Shown here: positions 42,608 to 49,388 of the stretch, piece after piece | Position numbering within the stretch: position 1 is the first letter of the stretch | How the letters are laid out: every line of letters begins with the position of its first letter | Source of the DNA: an uncultured bacterium | GTDB taxonomy: Bacteria; Bacillota; Clostridia; Oscillospirales; Oscillospiraceae | Direction of reading: 5' to 3' | NCBI GenBank assembly: GCA_947073515.1 | Contig: CAMTMC010000016.1 | Coordinates: 1-49,927, forward strand | DNA: 49,927 nucleotides | Made by a program: the position numbers and the translations under genes | Notes under the pieces: model-generated | What the model was told of the DNA's origin: nothing | Seen by the model: only the letters and a program-made list of their open reading frames with translations | Databases searched by the model: none

Positions 42608-42652
42608 TGTTCCTTTTTCTTGTAAGAAAAAGGAACCGACAAAGAACTTTGG
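42608..42652. repeat. AT-rich hairpin repeat, second copy
   Basis: GTTCCTTTTTCTT / AAGAAAAAGGAAC with 2-nt loop, followed by CGACAAAGAACTTTGGCGGG. It has the same layout as 35190-35240 and fills the gap between the zincin stop and the gluQRS start. Confidence 0.65.
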
Positions 42653-42670
42653 CGGGAAACGATGTTTCGC

Positions 42671-43048
42671 TTACTCCTCCTCATATTCCGCCAGCGCCTC
42701 CCGTAAAAATTCCAAATCCTTGTCGTCCAGGGCGTGGAGGCCCGCCGTCTCCTCCAGGTGGTGGGTGAACTCGTGGGCCACGGTGGCGAAGATCTCATCC
42801 TTCCAGACCTCCTCCCCCTCCCCCTCCAGCAGGGCGGAGAAGGAGCCGTAGTACAGCAGGATATACCGGCCCAGATTGTCGTGGACGTACTCCCCCATGA
42901 TGTACATCTCCCCCGGGGGGAAATCCGGGTCGGGGAGGGCCGCCTCCTCCAGCTGGATGCCGCCGTCTAGATCCTCGAAAAAGGCCTCCGGGAACCCTTG
43001 GGCGATCTCCTCCAGCCAGTCGCCCATCTGGTCATAGGTTGGTACCAT
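42671..43048 (-). CDS. Metallopeptidase family protein (zincin)
   Basis: 125 residues with HEFTHHLE, the HExxH zinc site, near residue 88, and PGEMYIMGEYVHDNLGRYIL-type strands before it (IMGEYVHDNLGRYILLYYGS), as in PF06262 zincins. The substrate is unknown. The present start ATG 43048 and its RBS ACGGAGGC lie in the inserted repeat element, only the codons from CCA onward being ancestral. The duplicate of its first 18 codons at 43474-43527 has a different upstream sequence with GTG and GGGGGTGG, probably the original start. Confidence 0.82.
   Translation of the reverse strand: MVPTYDQMGDWLEEIAQGFPEAFFEDLDGGIQLEEAALPDPDFPPGEMYIMGEYVHDNLGRYILLYYGSFSALLEGEGEEVWKDEIFATVAHEFTHHLEETAGLHALDDKDLEFLREALAEYEEE
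42990..43043. repeat. 54-bp direct duplication, gene-side copy (element A)
   Basis: It matches 43474-43527 at 53 of 54 positions (offset 484). It is the 5' end of the zincin gene. The two copies flank element A directly. Confidence 0.95.
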
Positions 43049-43473
43049 AATTGCCTCCGTTTTTTTCGCCGGGCGCGCCGCCCGGGAGTTTCGCCGCTCC
43101 GGCGGCGAGTTTCTTTTCCCCCGTGGGAAAAGAAACCAAAAGGACGCTGGGGGTGTGCTCAGATGGACACTCCGTGTCCATAATCGCCCACCCCCAGACC
43201 CCCGGGGAACGATGTTGATGCGGCCTTGCGCTGGTAGGGGCCGGCAAGATTTGTGTCCGCTCACACCGCCTTTACCCTGGGCCGAAGGGTAGGGGCTACC
43301 GTTCCCCCGCCTCGGTTCCCGACCAGGCTTGGGAAGTAGTTTCACTTGCCAGGATTACTACGACAGGCCGCTCGGGATAGTTTGGGGTTCTATTTTATCT
43401 GCCCGGCCACGGGGGCGGGTGGATCGCCCCGTTTTGGGGTGGCGTGTTGTTCTGTTTTACCCGCTCGGCCACG
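43044..43473 (+). mobile_element. Element A: structured repeat between 54-bp direct duplications
   Basis: The core 43145-43413 aligns almost without gaps to 44630-44361 on the other strand (element B). Structure: a 12-bp hairpin 43109-43136, CCAAA, a long hairpin CTGGGGGTG...CACCCCCAG (43147-43197) enclosing ATGGACAC/GTGTCCAT, then GC-rich paired segments (CTTGC/GCAAG, CCGAAGG/CCTCGG) and GCCCGGCCACGGG near the end. There is no credible protein. Its left end carries an RBS and ATG reading out into the zincin gene. Confidence 0.85.
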
Positions 43474-43527
43474 GGGAACGCTTGGGCGATCTCCTCCAGC
43501 CAGTCGCCCATCTGGTCATAGGTTGGT
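43474..43527. repeat. 54-bp direct duplication, ankyrin-side copy (element A)
   Basis: A copy of the zincin 5' end, preceded on the minus strand by GGGGGTGGTACTGTG just after the ankyrin gene's stop. It is a relic of the original gene start. Confidence 0.95.
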
Positions 43528-43543
43528 GTCACAGTACCACCCC

Positions 43544-44195
43544 CTATTTGATAAATTGGGCAATGGGCCCAACGGCACAGCGCTCCCGGATGGTCTGGTC
43601 AAAGCCGGGCCGGACATAATCCAGATCGGCCCCCTGGGCAAAGAGCAGAGTAAAAATCCGGGACAGGTCGGCCTCCAGCTCCGGGGTCAACAGGCGGTCA
43701 TCCAGCGTCTCTCCCGTCTGCCAGCGGTAAGAAAGGCAGAATTTGCTGGGCATCCAGCACCGCCCGGCACAGGCAGGAATTTTCATAGGAATCTCTGCCA
43801 TGGATGTCCCCGCCCAGGGTGAACATCCGCTCCAGCAGGGCAAAGGCCCGGCCGGCCTCCTCCCGGGTATGGCGCGCTTGAAGTCCCAGCGCTTTATCGT
43901 TGGTGTTCCAGCGGCAGCTCATCACCGCCGCCCGGATGGCGTCGTGAAGGGCGGGCATCCGCCAGGGGTTGCAGCAGTCCGGGGACTCCATAAAATTCAC
44001 GTCCGCCCCACCGTCCAGGAGAATATTGGCGATCTCAAACTGCCCCGATTTAATGGCCACCTGGAGAGGGGACTGCCCATCGTCCTGCTTGGGGGGCTGC
44101 TTGGCGGTACAGGAGACCAGCTCCGGTTTTTTCTCCAAAAGCTCCCGAACTGTCTCAAGCTCTCCCTTTCGGATAGCGACAAACAGCTTTTTCAT
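43544..44195 (-). pseudogene. Ankyrin-repeat protein, frameshifted
   Basis: From ATG 44195 (RBS GGAAGGAAAAG) the frame gives KKLFVAIRKGELETVRELLE, then GQSPLQVAIKSGQFEIANIL and GADVNFMESPDCCNPWRMPA, ankyrin-type helix pairs, up to DAQQILP. There CCTTTC appears to contain one extra T (near 43733-43737). The old frame then stops at 43698, while the next frame continues SYRWQTGETLDDRLLTPELE through FTLLFAQGADLDYVRPGFD to AQFIK and TAG at 43544. The repaired protein would be about 217 residues. It is probably inactive unless slippage on T3 or a sequencing error is involved. It is flanked on both sides by inverted repeat elements. Confidence 0.85.
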
Positions 44196-44219
44196 AGTCT
44201 TTTCCTTCCAAAATTATTG

Positions 44220-44267
44220 CGGCGACAGCTCCGCCTTCCGTCTCGGCAGGGACAGGGGCGGCACCGG
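44220..44267. repeat. 48-bp direct duplication, ankyrin-side copy (element B)
   Basis: It matches 44699-44746 at 47 of 48 positions (offset 479). It is a copy of the 3' end of the U32 peptidase gene, here followed by CAATAA, which would be the original last codon and stop. Confidence 0.95.
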
Positions 44268-44698
44268 GCGGCGGCTAGAGCGGTATCCAGAGGCCCCCCG
44301 TGACCGGGCAGACGAAGTAGGACAACACGCCCCCCGGAGTTCGGCGGTGATCCACCGTCTCCCGTGGCCGGACAAATAGAGTAGAGCATCAAACTATCCC
44401 GGGCGGCCTGTCGTAGCAATCCTGGCAGGTGAAACTACTTCCCAGGCCTGGTCGGAAACCGAGGCGGGGGAACGGTGGCCCCTACCCTTCGGCCCAGGCT
44501 AAAGGCGGTGTGAGCGGAATCAAATCTTGCCGTCCCCTACCAGCGCAAGGCCGCATAAACATCGTCCCCCGGGGGTCTGGGGGTTGGGCGACTATGGACA
44601 CGGAGTGTCCATCTGAGCCAACCCCCAGCGATTCTTTGGCCACTTTCTGATCGTTCAGAAAGTGGCTCGCCCGGCAGGGCGAAACCCCGCCTGTCTCA
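44268..44698 (-). mobile_element. Element B: inverted second copy of the structured repeat
   Basis: It has the same order of features as element A but on the opposite strand: hairpin 44666-44639 (12 bp, different sequence from A but fully paired), CCAAAGAA, long hairpin CTGGGGGTTGG...CCAACCCCCAG (44628-44577) with ATGGACAC/GTGTCCAT inside, then the GC-rich core and GTGGCCGG at its far side. Its end gives TGA, the present stop codon of the U32 gene (44698-44696). Confidence 0.85.
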
Positions 44699-45916
44699 CG
44701 GCGACAGCTCCGCCTTCCGTCTCAGCAGGGACAGGGGCGGCACCGGCCGGGGCAGTCTCATGCGAAAGACCATCTGAGGGCGGCGGACCTCCTCCAGGGG
44801 CTGGCCCTCCGAGTCCCACAGGGCGTCCACGGTCAGGGCCTGGGGCCGGACATCGGGGCCCACCAGCTCCAGCTCCTCCCCCAGGCCGAACTTGTTGTTC
44901 AGGGTGAGGACGGCGTTCCCCGCCCCGTCGCAGGACTTCACCTTGGCCACGATCTGCCAGTCCCGGACATACCGGGCGTCGTCGGTAAACTGCCCCGGCT
45001 GGCCGTAGAAGAAGCCGGTGGAGTAGTGCCGGTGGCTGATGTGCTCCACCTCGTCCCGCCACACCGGGTCCAGGGGCTCCCCGGCGGCGGCGGCGTCAAT
45101 GGCCCGGCGGTAGGCCCCGGTGACGACGGCGGCGTAGTAGGCCGACTTGGCCCGGCCCTCGATTTTCAGGGAATCCACCCCGGCGGCCAGCAGGTCGTCC
45201 ACGTGGTCGATCATGCACATATCCCGGGAGTTCATGATGTAGGTCTCCCCGTTCTCCTCGTAGACCGGGAAGTACTCCCCCGGCCGCTTCTCCTCCATCA
45301 GGGCGTACTGGTAGCGGCAGGGCTGGGCGCAGGCCCCCCGGTTGGAGTCCCGGCCCGTCATGTAGTTGGACAGCAGGCACCGCCCGGAGTAGCTGACGCA
45401 CATGGCCCCGTGGGCGAAGACCTCGATCTCCAGCTCCCTGGGGGCCTTGGCCCGGATCTCCTTGACCTCCTCCAGGGAGAGCTCCCGGGCCAGGATCACC
45501 CGGCTGGCCCCCAGCTCGTGCCAGGCCCGGGCCGACTGGTAGTTGACCACGCTGGCCTGGGTAGAGATATGGCGCTGGACATGGGGGGCGTGCCGCTTGG
45601 CCAGGGCCAGCGTCCCCACGTCGGCCAGGATCACCGCGTCCACCCCCAGCTCCTCCAGGTACTCCAGCCACTCTGGCAGCCGGGCCACCTCCTCGTTCCG
45701 GGGCATGGTGTTGCAGGTGACGTGGACCTTCACCCCCTTGGCCCGGCACAGCCCCACCGCCCGCCTCAGCTCCTCCGGCGAGAAGTTCCCGGCGAAGGAC
45801 CGCATCCCGAAGGCGTTCCCCGCCAGATAGACGGCGTCCGCCCCGTAGGCCAGGGCCATCTCCAGCCGCTCCATGTCCCCGGCGGGGGCCAGCAGCTCCA
45901 TTTTTCTGTGTTCCAT
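44696..45916 (-). CDS. U32 family peptidase (TrhP/YrrO-like tRNA hydroxylation protein)
   Basis: 406 residues. LLAPAGDMERLEMALAYGAD and GNFSPEELRRAV at the start, the U32 signature EVFAHGAMCVSYSGRCLLSN, and Cys residues in RGACAQPCRYQY that may hold an iron-sulfur cluster; a C-terminal beta domain ends the protein. Bacterial members (TrhP, YrrN/YrrO) act in prephenate-dependent hydroxylation of tRNA uridine 34; older annotations call them collagenase-like proteases. RBS AGGAGAG lies 7 nt upstream of the ATG. mltG lies upstream in the same orientation. The stop TGA is contributed by element B; the original C-terminus probably had one more Gln. Confidence 0.93.
   Translation of the reverse strand: MEHRKMELLAPAGDMERLEMALAYGADAVYLAGNAFGMRSFAGNFSPEELRRAVGLCRAKGVKVHVTCNTMPRNEEVARLPEWLEYLEELGVDAVILADVGTLALAKRHAPHVQRHISTQASVVNYQSARAWHELGASRVILARELSLEEVKEIRAKAPRELEIEVFAHGAMCVSYSGRCLLSNYMTGRDSNRGACAQPCRYQYALMEEKRPGEYFPVYEENGETYIMNSRDMCMIDHVDDLLAAGVDSLKIEGRAKSAYYAAVVTGAYRRAIDAAAAGEPLDPVWRDEVEHISHRHYSTGFFYGQPGQFTDDARYVRDWQIVAKVKSCDGAGNAVLTLNNKFGLGEELELVGPDVRPQALTVDALWDSEGQPLEEVRRPQMVFRMRLPRPVPPLSLLRRKAELSP
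44699..44746. repeat. 48-bp direct duplication, gene-side copy (element B)
   Basis: The last 16 sense codons of the U32 gene, duplicated at 44220-44267. Confidence 0.95.
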
Positions 45917-45984
45917 CTCAAATCTCTCCTAAAGGCGGGGGCGGAGGCCCCGCCCCCGCCCCATGTTGGTTCCCTCGTCCGCCC

Positions 45985-46030
45985 CCGGGCGGGTTATACC
46001 CGCCCCCCAGGCGGGTTATACCCGCCCCTA
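45985..46030. repeat. Two tandem palindromic repeats at the mltG stop codon
   Basis: On the minus strand the mltG stop TAG begins TAGGGGCGGGTATAACCCGCC, followed at once by a second GGGCGGGTATAACCCGCCC. It is the same family as 12877 and 27809 with GGGT/ACCC in place of GGAT/ATCC. A further GC hairpin (GGGGGCGG/CCGCCCCC, about 45935-45960) lies nearby. Confidence 0.8.
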
Positions 46031-47362
46031 CTGGTACAGCTCCTGGGAACTGGTGAACTTTTGCAGCTCGTCGTAGGTCTTGAAGTAGTGGTGGACGCCG
46101 TCGTCCCCCAGGGCGTAGTAGAAGAACTTGGTGTCCTCCGGGTTCAGGGCGGCCAGGATGGACTCCATGCCCGGGTTGGCGATGGGCCCGGGGGGCAGGC
46201 CCTTGTACAGGTAGGTGTTGTAGGGGGAGTCGATGGACTTGTCCGCCTCCGTGGGCTCCTTGCCGCCGTTGATATACACCAGGGAGGCGTCGATGTTCAG
46301 GTAACCCTGGGTGCCGGCGTCTGGGTTGTTCAGGCGGTTGTGGATGACCGAGGAAATCTTGGCCCGGTCACTGCCGTCGGTCTCCCGCTCGATGAGGGAG
46401 GCGATGGTGAGCACCTCCCGCAGGGAGCGCCCGCTCTCCTCCGCCTTGGCCCGGATGTCATTGGTCACTTGGGCGTCAAAGTACACCAGCAGCTTGTTGA
46501 TGGCGTACACCGGGTCGTGGGGGGTGTAGAACTCGTAGGTGGAGGGCATCAGATAGCCCTCCAGCCGGTGGTAGTCCCCCAGGGGGATGTCCTGGAGGAA
46601 GGAGAAGGCGTAGTCGTGGGTGGCGGCGGCCTCCCGCAGGCTGGCCACCGAGCCGGACCCCTTCTCCTCCAGCAGGGCGAAGATCTGGTCCATGGTGTAG
46701 CCCTCCGGGATGGTGATCTTCACCACCGACCGGGTGGCGGAGTTGGCGCTCATGCCGGACAGCAGGGCCCGGTAGTCCATGTCGGTGTTCAGGGTGTAGG
46801 TGCCCATGGTCACCTTGTCCTCCCCGCCGGTGATGGAGGCGAAGAGCTTGAACAGCCATTTGTACTCGATGAGGCCCTCTTTTTTCAGCCGGTCGGCCAC
46901 GTCGTCAAAGGACTCCCCGTTGGAGATGGTGAAGGTGAGCTCCAGCTCCTCCTTATTCAGGGCCAGCACGTCACTGGCGGCCACCCAGCCGGCGCAGGCC
47001 AGCAGGATAGACGCCCCGATGACGCACACCACGTACAGCAGCACCAGGCCCGCCGTCCGGAGGGGGGAGGAGCGCTTTTTCCGGCGGCGGGGCTCTCTGG
47101 CGTCCTCCCGGCGGGATTCTCTGGACTCCTCCCGGTGGGATTCTCTGGACTCCTCCCGGCGGGCCTCCGGCCGGCGGCGCTCCTCATAGCGGGGTTCCTC
47201 CCGGCGGGCAGGCCCCCGCCGGGGCTCGTCCTGGCGGGGCTCCACCCGGCGGGGCTCCGCCCAGCGGTAGTCCTCCCGGCGGTACCCCGGCTCCTCCCGG
47301 CGGGGCGGGACGGGGCGGCCGTCCCGGGGGTCTCTGGGTTGGTAATTTCGATCCTGCGGCAT
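46028..47362 (-). CDS. mltG: Endolytic murein transglycosylase MltG
   Basis: 444 residues. A ~100-residue cytoplasmic tail extremely rich in Arg, Glu and Pro is made of short repeats (REEPRYEERRRPEARREE, ESRESHREESRESRRED). One transmembrane helix follows (TAGLVLLYVVCVIGASILLA), then the YceG domain with a LysM-like subdomain (FTISNGESFDDVADRLKKEG) and catalytic Glu in ASLIERETD, and LPPGPIANPGMESI. It cuts nascent glycan strands and sets their length. I chose ATG 47362 with AGGAG 8 nt upstream. The long charged tail is unusual. Confidence 0.94.
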   Translation of the reverse strand: MPQDRNYQPRDPRDGRPVPPRREEPGYRREDYRWAEPRRVEPRQDEPRRGPARREEPRYEERRRPEARREESRESHREESRESRREDAREPRRRKKRSSPLRTAGLVLLYVVCVIGASILLACAGWVAASDVLALNKEELELTFTISNGESFDDVADRLKKEGLIEYKWLFKLFASITGGEDKVTMGTYTLNTDMDYRALLSGMSANSATRSVVKITIPEGYTMDQIFALLEEKGSGSVASLREAAATHDYAFSFLQDIPLGDYHRLEGYLMPSTYEFYTPHDPVYAINKLLVYFDAQVTNDIRAKAEESGRSLREVLTIASLIERETDGSDRAKISSVIHNRLNNPDAGTQGYLNIDASLVYINGGKEPTEADKSIDSPYNTYLYKGLPPGPIANPGMESILAALNPEDTKFFYYALGDDGVHHYFKTYDELQKFTSSQELYQ

Positions 47363-47514
47363 AGAGTCAGCTCCTAACAGTGGCGAACTCTCCGGGCCCG
47401 GGCGGGCCCAAAGATTCTTTTCTCCCCCCTGTGTCAAAGGACAAGGCGGGGCCATAGAATAGTACAGAACGCGGGAAGCGGCGGCGCTTCCCAGGAACAA
47501 GTGAGGTGAAAACA

Positions 47515-47739
47515 ATGTTCTGTGGAAACAACGGCTGGGGGGGCGGCAGCGCCCTGTGGATCATCATCCTGATCATCATCCTGTTCGGCTGCGGCGGCAA
47601 CAGCTGGGGCGGCAACGGCTGCGGCTGCGGCAACAACTGCGGCTGCGGCAACAACTGCGGCTGCGGCAACAACTGCGGCTGCGGCAACAACTGCGGCTGT
47701 GACAACAACTGCGGCTGCGACAACGACTGCTGCTGCTAA
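47515..47739 (+). CDS. Cys/Gly/Asn repeat protein with a membrane helix (HCB-type)
   Basis: 74 residues. Residues about 12-26 are a hydrophobic helix (ALWIIILIIILFGCG). The rest is a tandem repeat of GCGNNC encoded by an 18-bp DNA unit (about 47611-47738), drifting to GCDNNC and ending in CCC. Such proteins are often annotated as chorion class high-cysteine HCB protein 13 in clostridia. A metal-binding or disulfide-linked surface role is possible but unproven. ATG 47515 follows GAGGTG. The upstream CATAGAATA looks like a SigK -10 but has no matching -35. It is divergent from mltG. Confidence 0.75.
   Translation: MFCGNNGWGGGSALWIIILIIILFGCGGNSWGGNGCGCGNNCGCGNNCGCGNNCGCGNNCGCDNNCGCDNDCCC
47611..47738 (+). 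repeat. 18-bp coding tandem repeat
   Basis: GGCTGCGGCAACAACTGC repeats head to tail about seven times, nearly identical at the DNA level, with the last two units diverged. It is prone to copy-number change. Confidence 0.9.
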
Positions 47740-47755
47740 GTCACCCTACACAGGC

Positions 47756-47836
47756 CTGGGCGGGGGAGAAATCTCCCGCCCGCCCTGTCCCAGCGGATGG
47801 GACAGGCTCTCAAAGGCCCCGCCATTGGGGCGTTTT
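47756..47836. terminator. Three consecutive hairpins, the last terminator-like
   Basis: GGGCGGGGGAGA/TCTCCCGCCC, CCTGTCCC/GGGACAGG and GCCCC/GGGGC followed by GTTTT. They lie between the repeat-protein gene and the converging DJ-1 gene. Confidence 0.7.
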
Positions 47837-47855
47837 GCCATGTCTCAAACAAAAC

Positions 47856-48395
47856 CTAATAGCAGACCTCCCGGCGGATCTCCCCGGCCCGCTCCGGCCC
47901 GGCCAGGGCCTCCACCAGGGCCAGGCCGAAGTCGAAGGCCGACCCGGCGGCCCGGCCGGTGATGAGCTTCCCGTCCACCACCACGCCGCTGTCCGCCCGG
48001 GCCCGGGCCCCGGACAGCTTGTCCTCCATGCCGGGGTAGCAGACAGCCTGTTTCCCCTCCAGCAGGCCCCACCTCCCCAGCAGGGTGGGCGCGGCGCAGA
48101 TGGCCGCCACCCAGCGGTTTTGCCGGACGGCCTCCCGGACCAGCCCCTCCACCCGGGGGGCCTTGCCCAGGTTCTGATAGCCCGGGTTCCCGCCGGGCAG
48201 GACGATCATGTCCGCCTGGGACAAGTCCAGCCCGTCCAAGGCCAGGTCGGCGGTGACCGTGATCCCCCGGGCGCCGGGGACGCTCTCCCCGGTGACGGAC
48301 ACCAGCCGGGTCTCCAGCCCCGCCCGGCGCAGCAGGTCGGCGGGGACCAGGGCCTCCGCCTCCTCAAAGCCGGGGGCTAACAGAATATATACCAT
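47856..48395 (-). CDS. DJ-1/PfpI family protein
   Basis: 179 residues. YILLAPGFEEAEALVPADLL at the start, PGGNPGYQNL (oxyanion region), and nucleophile Cys in VAAICAAPTLLG, as in the DJ-1/YajL subfamily (glyoxalase III or protein repair). RITADSGVVVDGKLITGRAAGSA-type end (DSGVVVDGKLITGRA). ATG 48395 is 7 nt after AGGAGG; ATG 48398 also exists. It lies 46 nt after tagA and is probably co-transcribed. Confidence 0.93.
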   Translation of the reverse strand: MVYILLAPGFEEAEALVPADLLRRAGLETRLVSVTGESVPGARGITVTADLALDGLDLSQADMIVLPGGNPGYQNLGKAPRVEGLVREAVRQNRWVAAICAAPTLLGRWGLLEGKQAVCYPGMEDKLSGARARADSGVVVDGKLITGRAAGSAFDFGLALVEALAGPERAGEIRREVCY

Positions 48396-48420
48396 CATCT
48401 TTCCTCCTAACTCGTGGTCT

Positions 48421-48446
48421 CGGGGCGGATCATATCCGCCCCTACT
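48421..48446. repeat. Palindromic repeat at the tagA stop codon
   Basis: Minus strand TAGGGGCGGATATGATCCGCC and the following CC: the TAG (48444-48442) is the stop codon of tagA. Stem GGGGCGGAT/ATCCGCCCC, loop ATG. Confidence 0.85.
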
Positions 48447-49161
48447 TTTTGAACCGCTCCCCCGCCGCCTTTACCAGCACCAGGGGCAGCCTGGCCATCC
48501 GGCCCGCCCGCTGGGGCTCCTTTTTCAGCCGGTAGGCCCACTCCAGGCCCAGCTTTTGCCAGGACTCGGGGGCCCGCTCCACATTGCCGGCAAACACGTC
48601 CAGGACGCCCCCCAGGCCAATGGCCAGCCGTGCGCCGGTGTGCCGGCCCCAGCGGGCCATCCACTTCTCCTGTTTGGGGGCCCCCAGGCAGACAAACAGC
48701 AGGTCGGGCCGGGCGGCGGCCACCTTCAGCAGCACCGTCTCCTCGTCCCGGAAATAGCCGTCCTGGGTGCCGCACAGGGTGATGTTCGGATACCGGGCCA
48801 GGATGTTCTCCCCGGCCTTCTCCGCCACCCCGGGCCGGGCCCCCAGCAGGAACAGCCGGCCGCCCCGCTCATCCAGGCAGGCCAGCATATCCTCCGCAAA
48901 CTCAATCCCCGGCACCCGGGCCTTCAGGGGCCGGCCCATAATCTTGGCCGAGTACACCACCCCGATGCCGTCGGGCAACGCCAGGTCGGCGCTGTTCAGC
49001 ACCCGGCGGAAGTCCGGGTCCTTCTCCGCCGCCAGCAGAAACTCCGGATTTGGGGTGACCACGTAGTGGAAGCGGTCCTCCTCCAGCAGCCGGGCCCCGG
49101 CCCGGGCGGCCTCCTCCCGGGTGAGATTGTCAAAATTCACGCCTAGAATCTCCTGTTTCAA
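48442..49161 (-). CDS. WecG/TagA/CpsF family glycosyltransferase
   Basis: 239 residues. ILGVNFDNLT, VTPNPEFLLAA, LPDGIGVVYSAK, FLLGARPGVAEKA, LLFVCLGAPKQEKWMA and GLGGVLDVFAGNVERAP are the family blocks (PF03808). It adds N-acetylmannosamine (or a similar sugar) to a lipid-linked GlcNAc, the second step of teichoic acid linkage-unit or related glycan synthesis. It starts with TTG 49161, preceded by GGAGGAGGAAG. Stop TAG belongs to a palindromic repeat. Confidence 0.93.
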   Translation of the reverse strand: MKQEILGVNFDNLTREEAARAGARLLEEDRFHYVVTPNPEFLLAAEKDPDFRRVLNSADLALPDGIGVVYSAKIMGRPLKARVPGIEFAEDMLACLDERGGRLFLLGARPGVAEKAGENILARYPNITLCGTQDGYFRDEETVLLKVAAARPDLLFVCLGAPKQEKWMARWGRHTGARLAIGLGGVLDVFAGNVERAPESWQKLGLEWAYRLKKEPQRAGRMARLPLVLVKAAGERFKK

Positions 49162-49252
49162 ATCTTCCTCCTCCGCCCCCGAAAACGTCCTGTGAAAATC
49201 ATGTCCAAACAGCCGCTTCCTAAACCTGGGGCAACGCTCTCAAGGGTATTCA

Positions 49253-49285
49253 GCAAGGACAGGATCGCTGTCCTTGGGTTATTTT
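49253..49285. terminator. Hairpin in the tagA leader / opposite-strand terminator
   Basis: CAAGGACAG / CTGTCCTTG with 5-nt loop. In the plus direction it is followed by GGTTATTTT, terminator-like, but no gene precedes it on that strand. On the minus strand it lies at the 5' end of the tagA leader, just after the promoter. The rest of 49162-49440 shows no ORF. Confidence 0.5.
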
Positions 49286-49309
49286 AACATGTACCGGCCA
49301 AAAAGTCCA
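49281..49309 (-). promoter_or_regulatory. Candidate promoter of tagA-DJ-1
   Basis: Minus strand TGGACT (49309-49304), 17 bp, TAAAAT (49286-49281). It implies a structured leader of about 110 nt. Confidence 0.5.
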
Positions 49310-49388
49310 TGAAAATTCCATCAAGGTTTTTCCTCCCCCCTCCCGTTTCTTTGGGGAGAAGGCCATGGAAATTGTAACCTTTTGTTAC

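Noticed and set aside
43049-43345. Long in-frame N-terminal extension of the zincin gene through element A, and a similar ORF in element B (44429-44650)
   Set aside because: The two readings are similar only because the element DNA is similar. They lack an RBS, run through hairpins and have low-complexity Pro/Arg/Gly composition. The zincin has a good RBS and ATG at 43048.
43044-44698. Composite transposon carrying the ankyrin gene
   Set aside because: Elements A and B are inverted around the gene, but each has its own pair of unrelated direct duplications, and the rebuilt operon shows that the ankyrin gene was there first. Two independent insertions explain the data better.
47611-47738. CRISPR array
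   Set aside because: Head-to-tail 18-bp units without spacers, in frame in a Cys/Gly protein.
49190-49285. 6S RNA or a known riboswitch upstream of blaI/tagA
   Set aside because: No characteristic long bulged hairpin of 6S RNA and no recognised aptamer core. Only one 9-bp hairpin is convincing.
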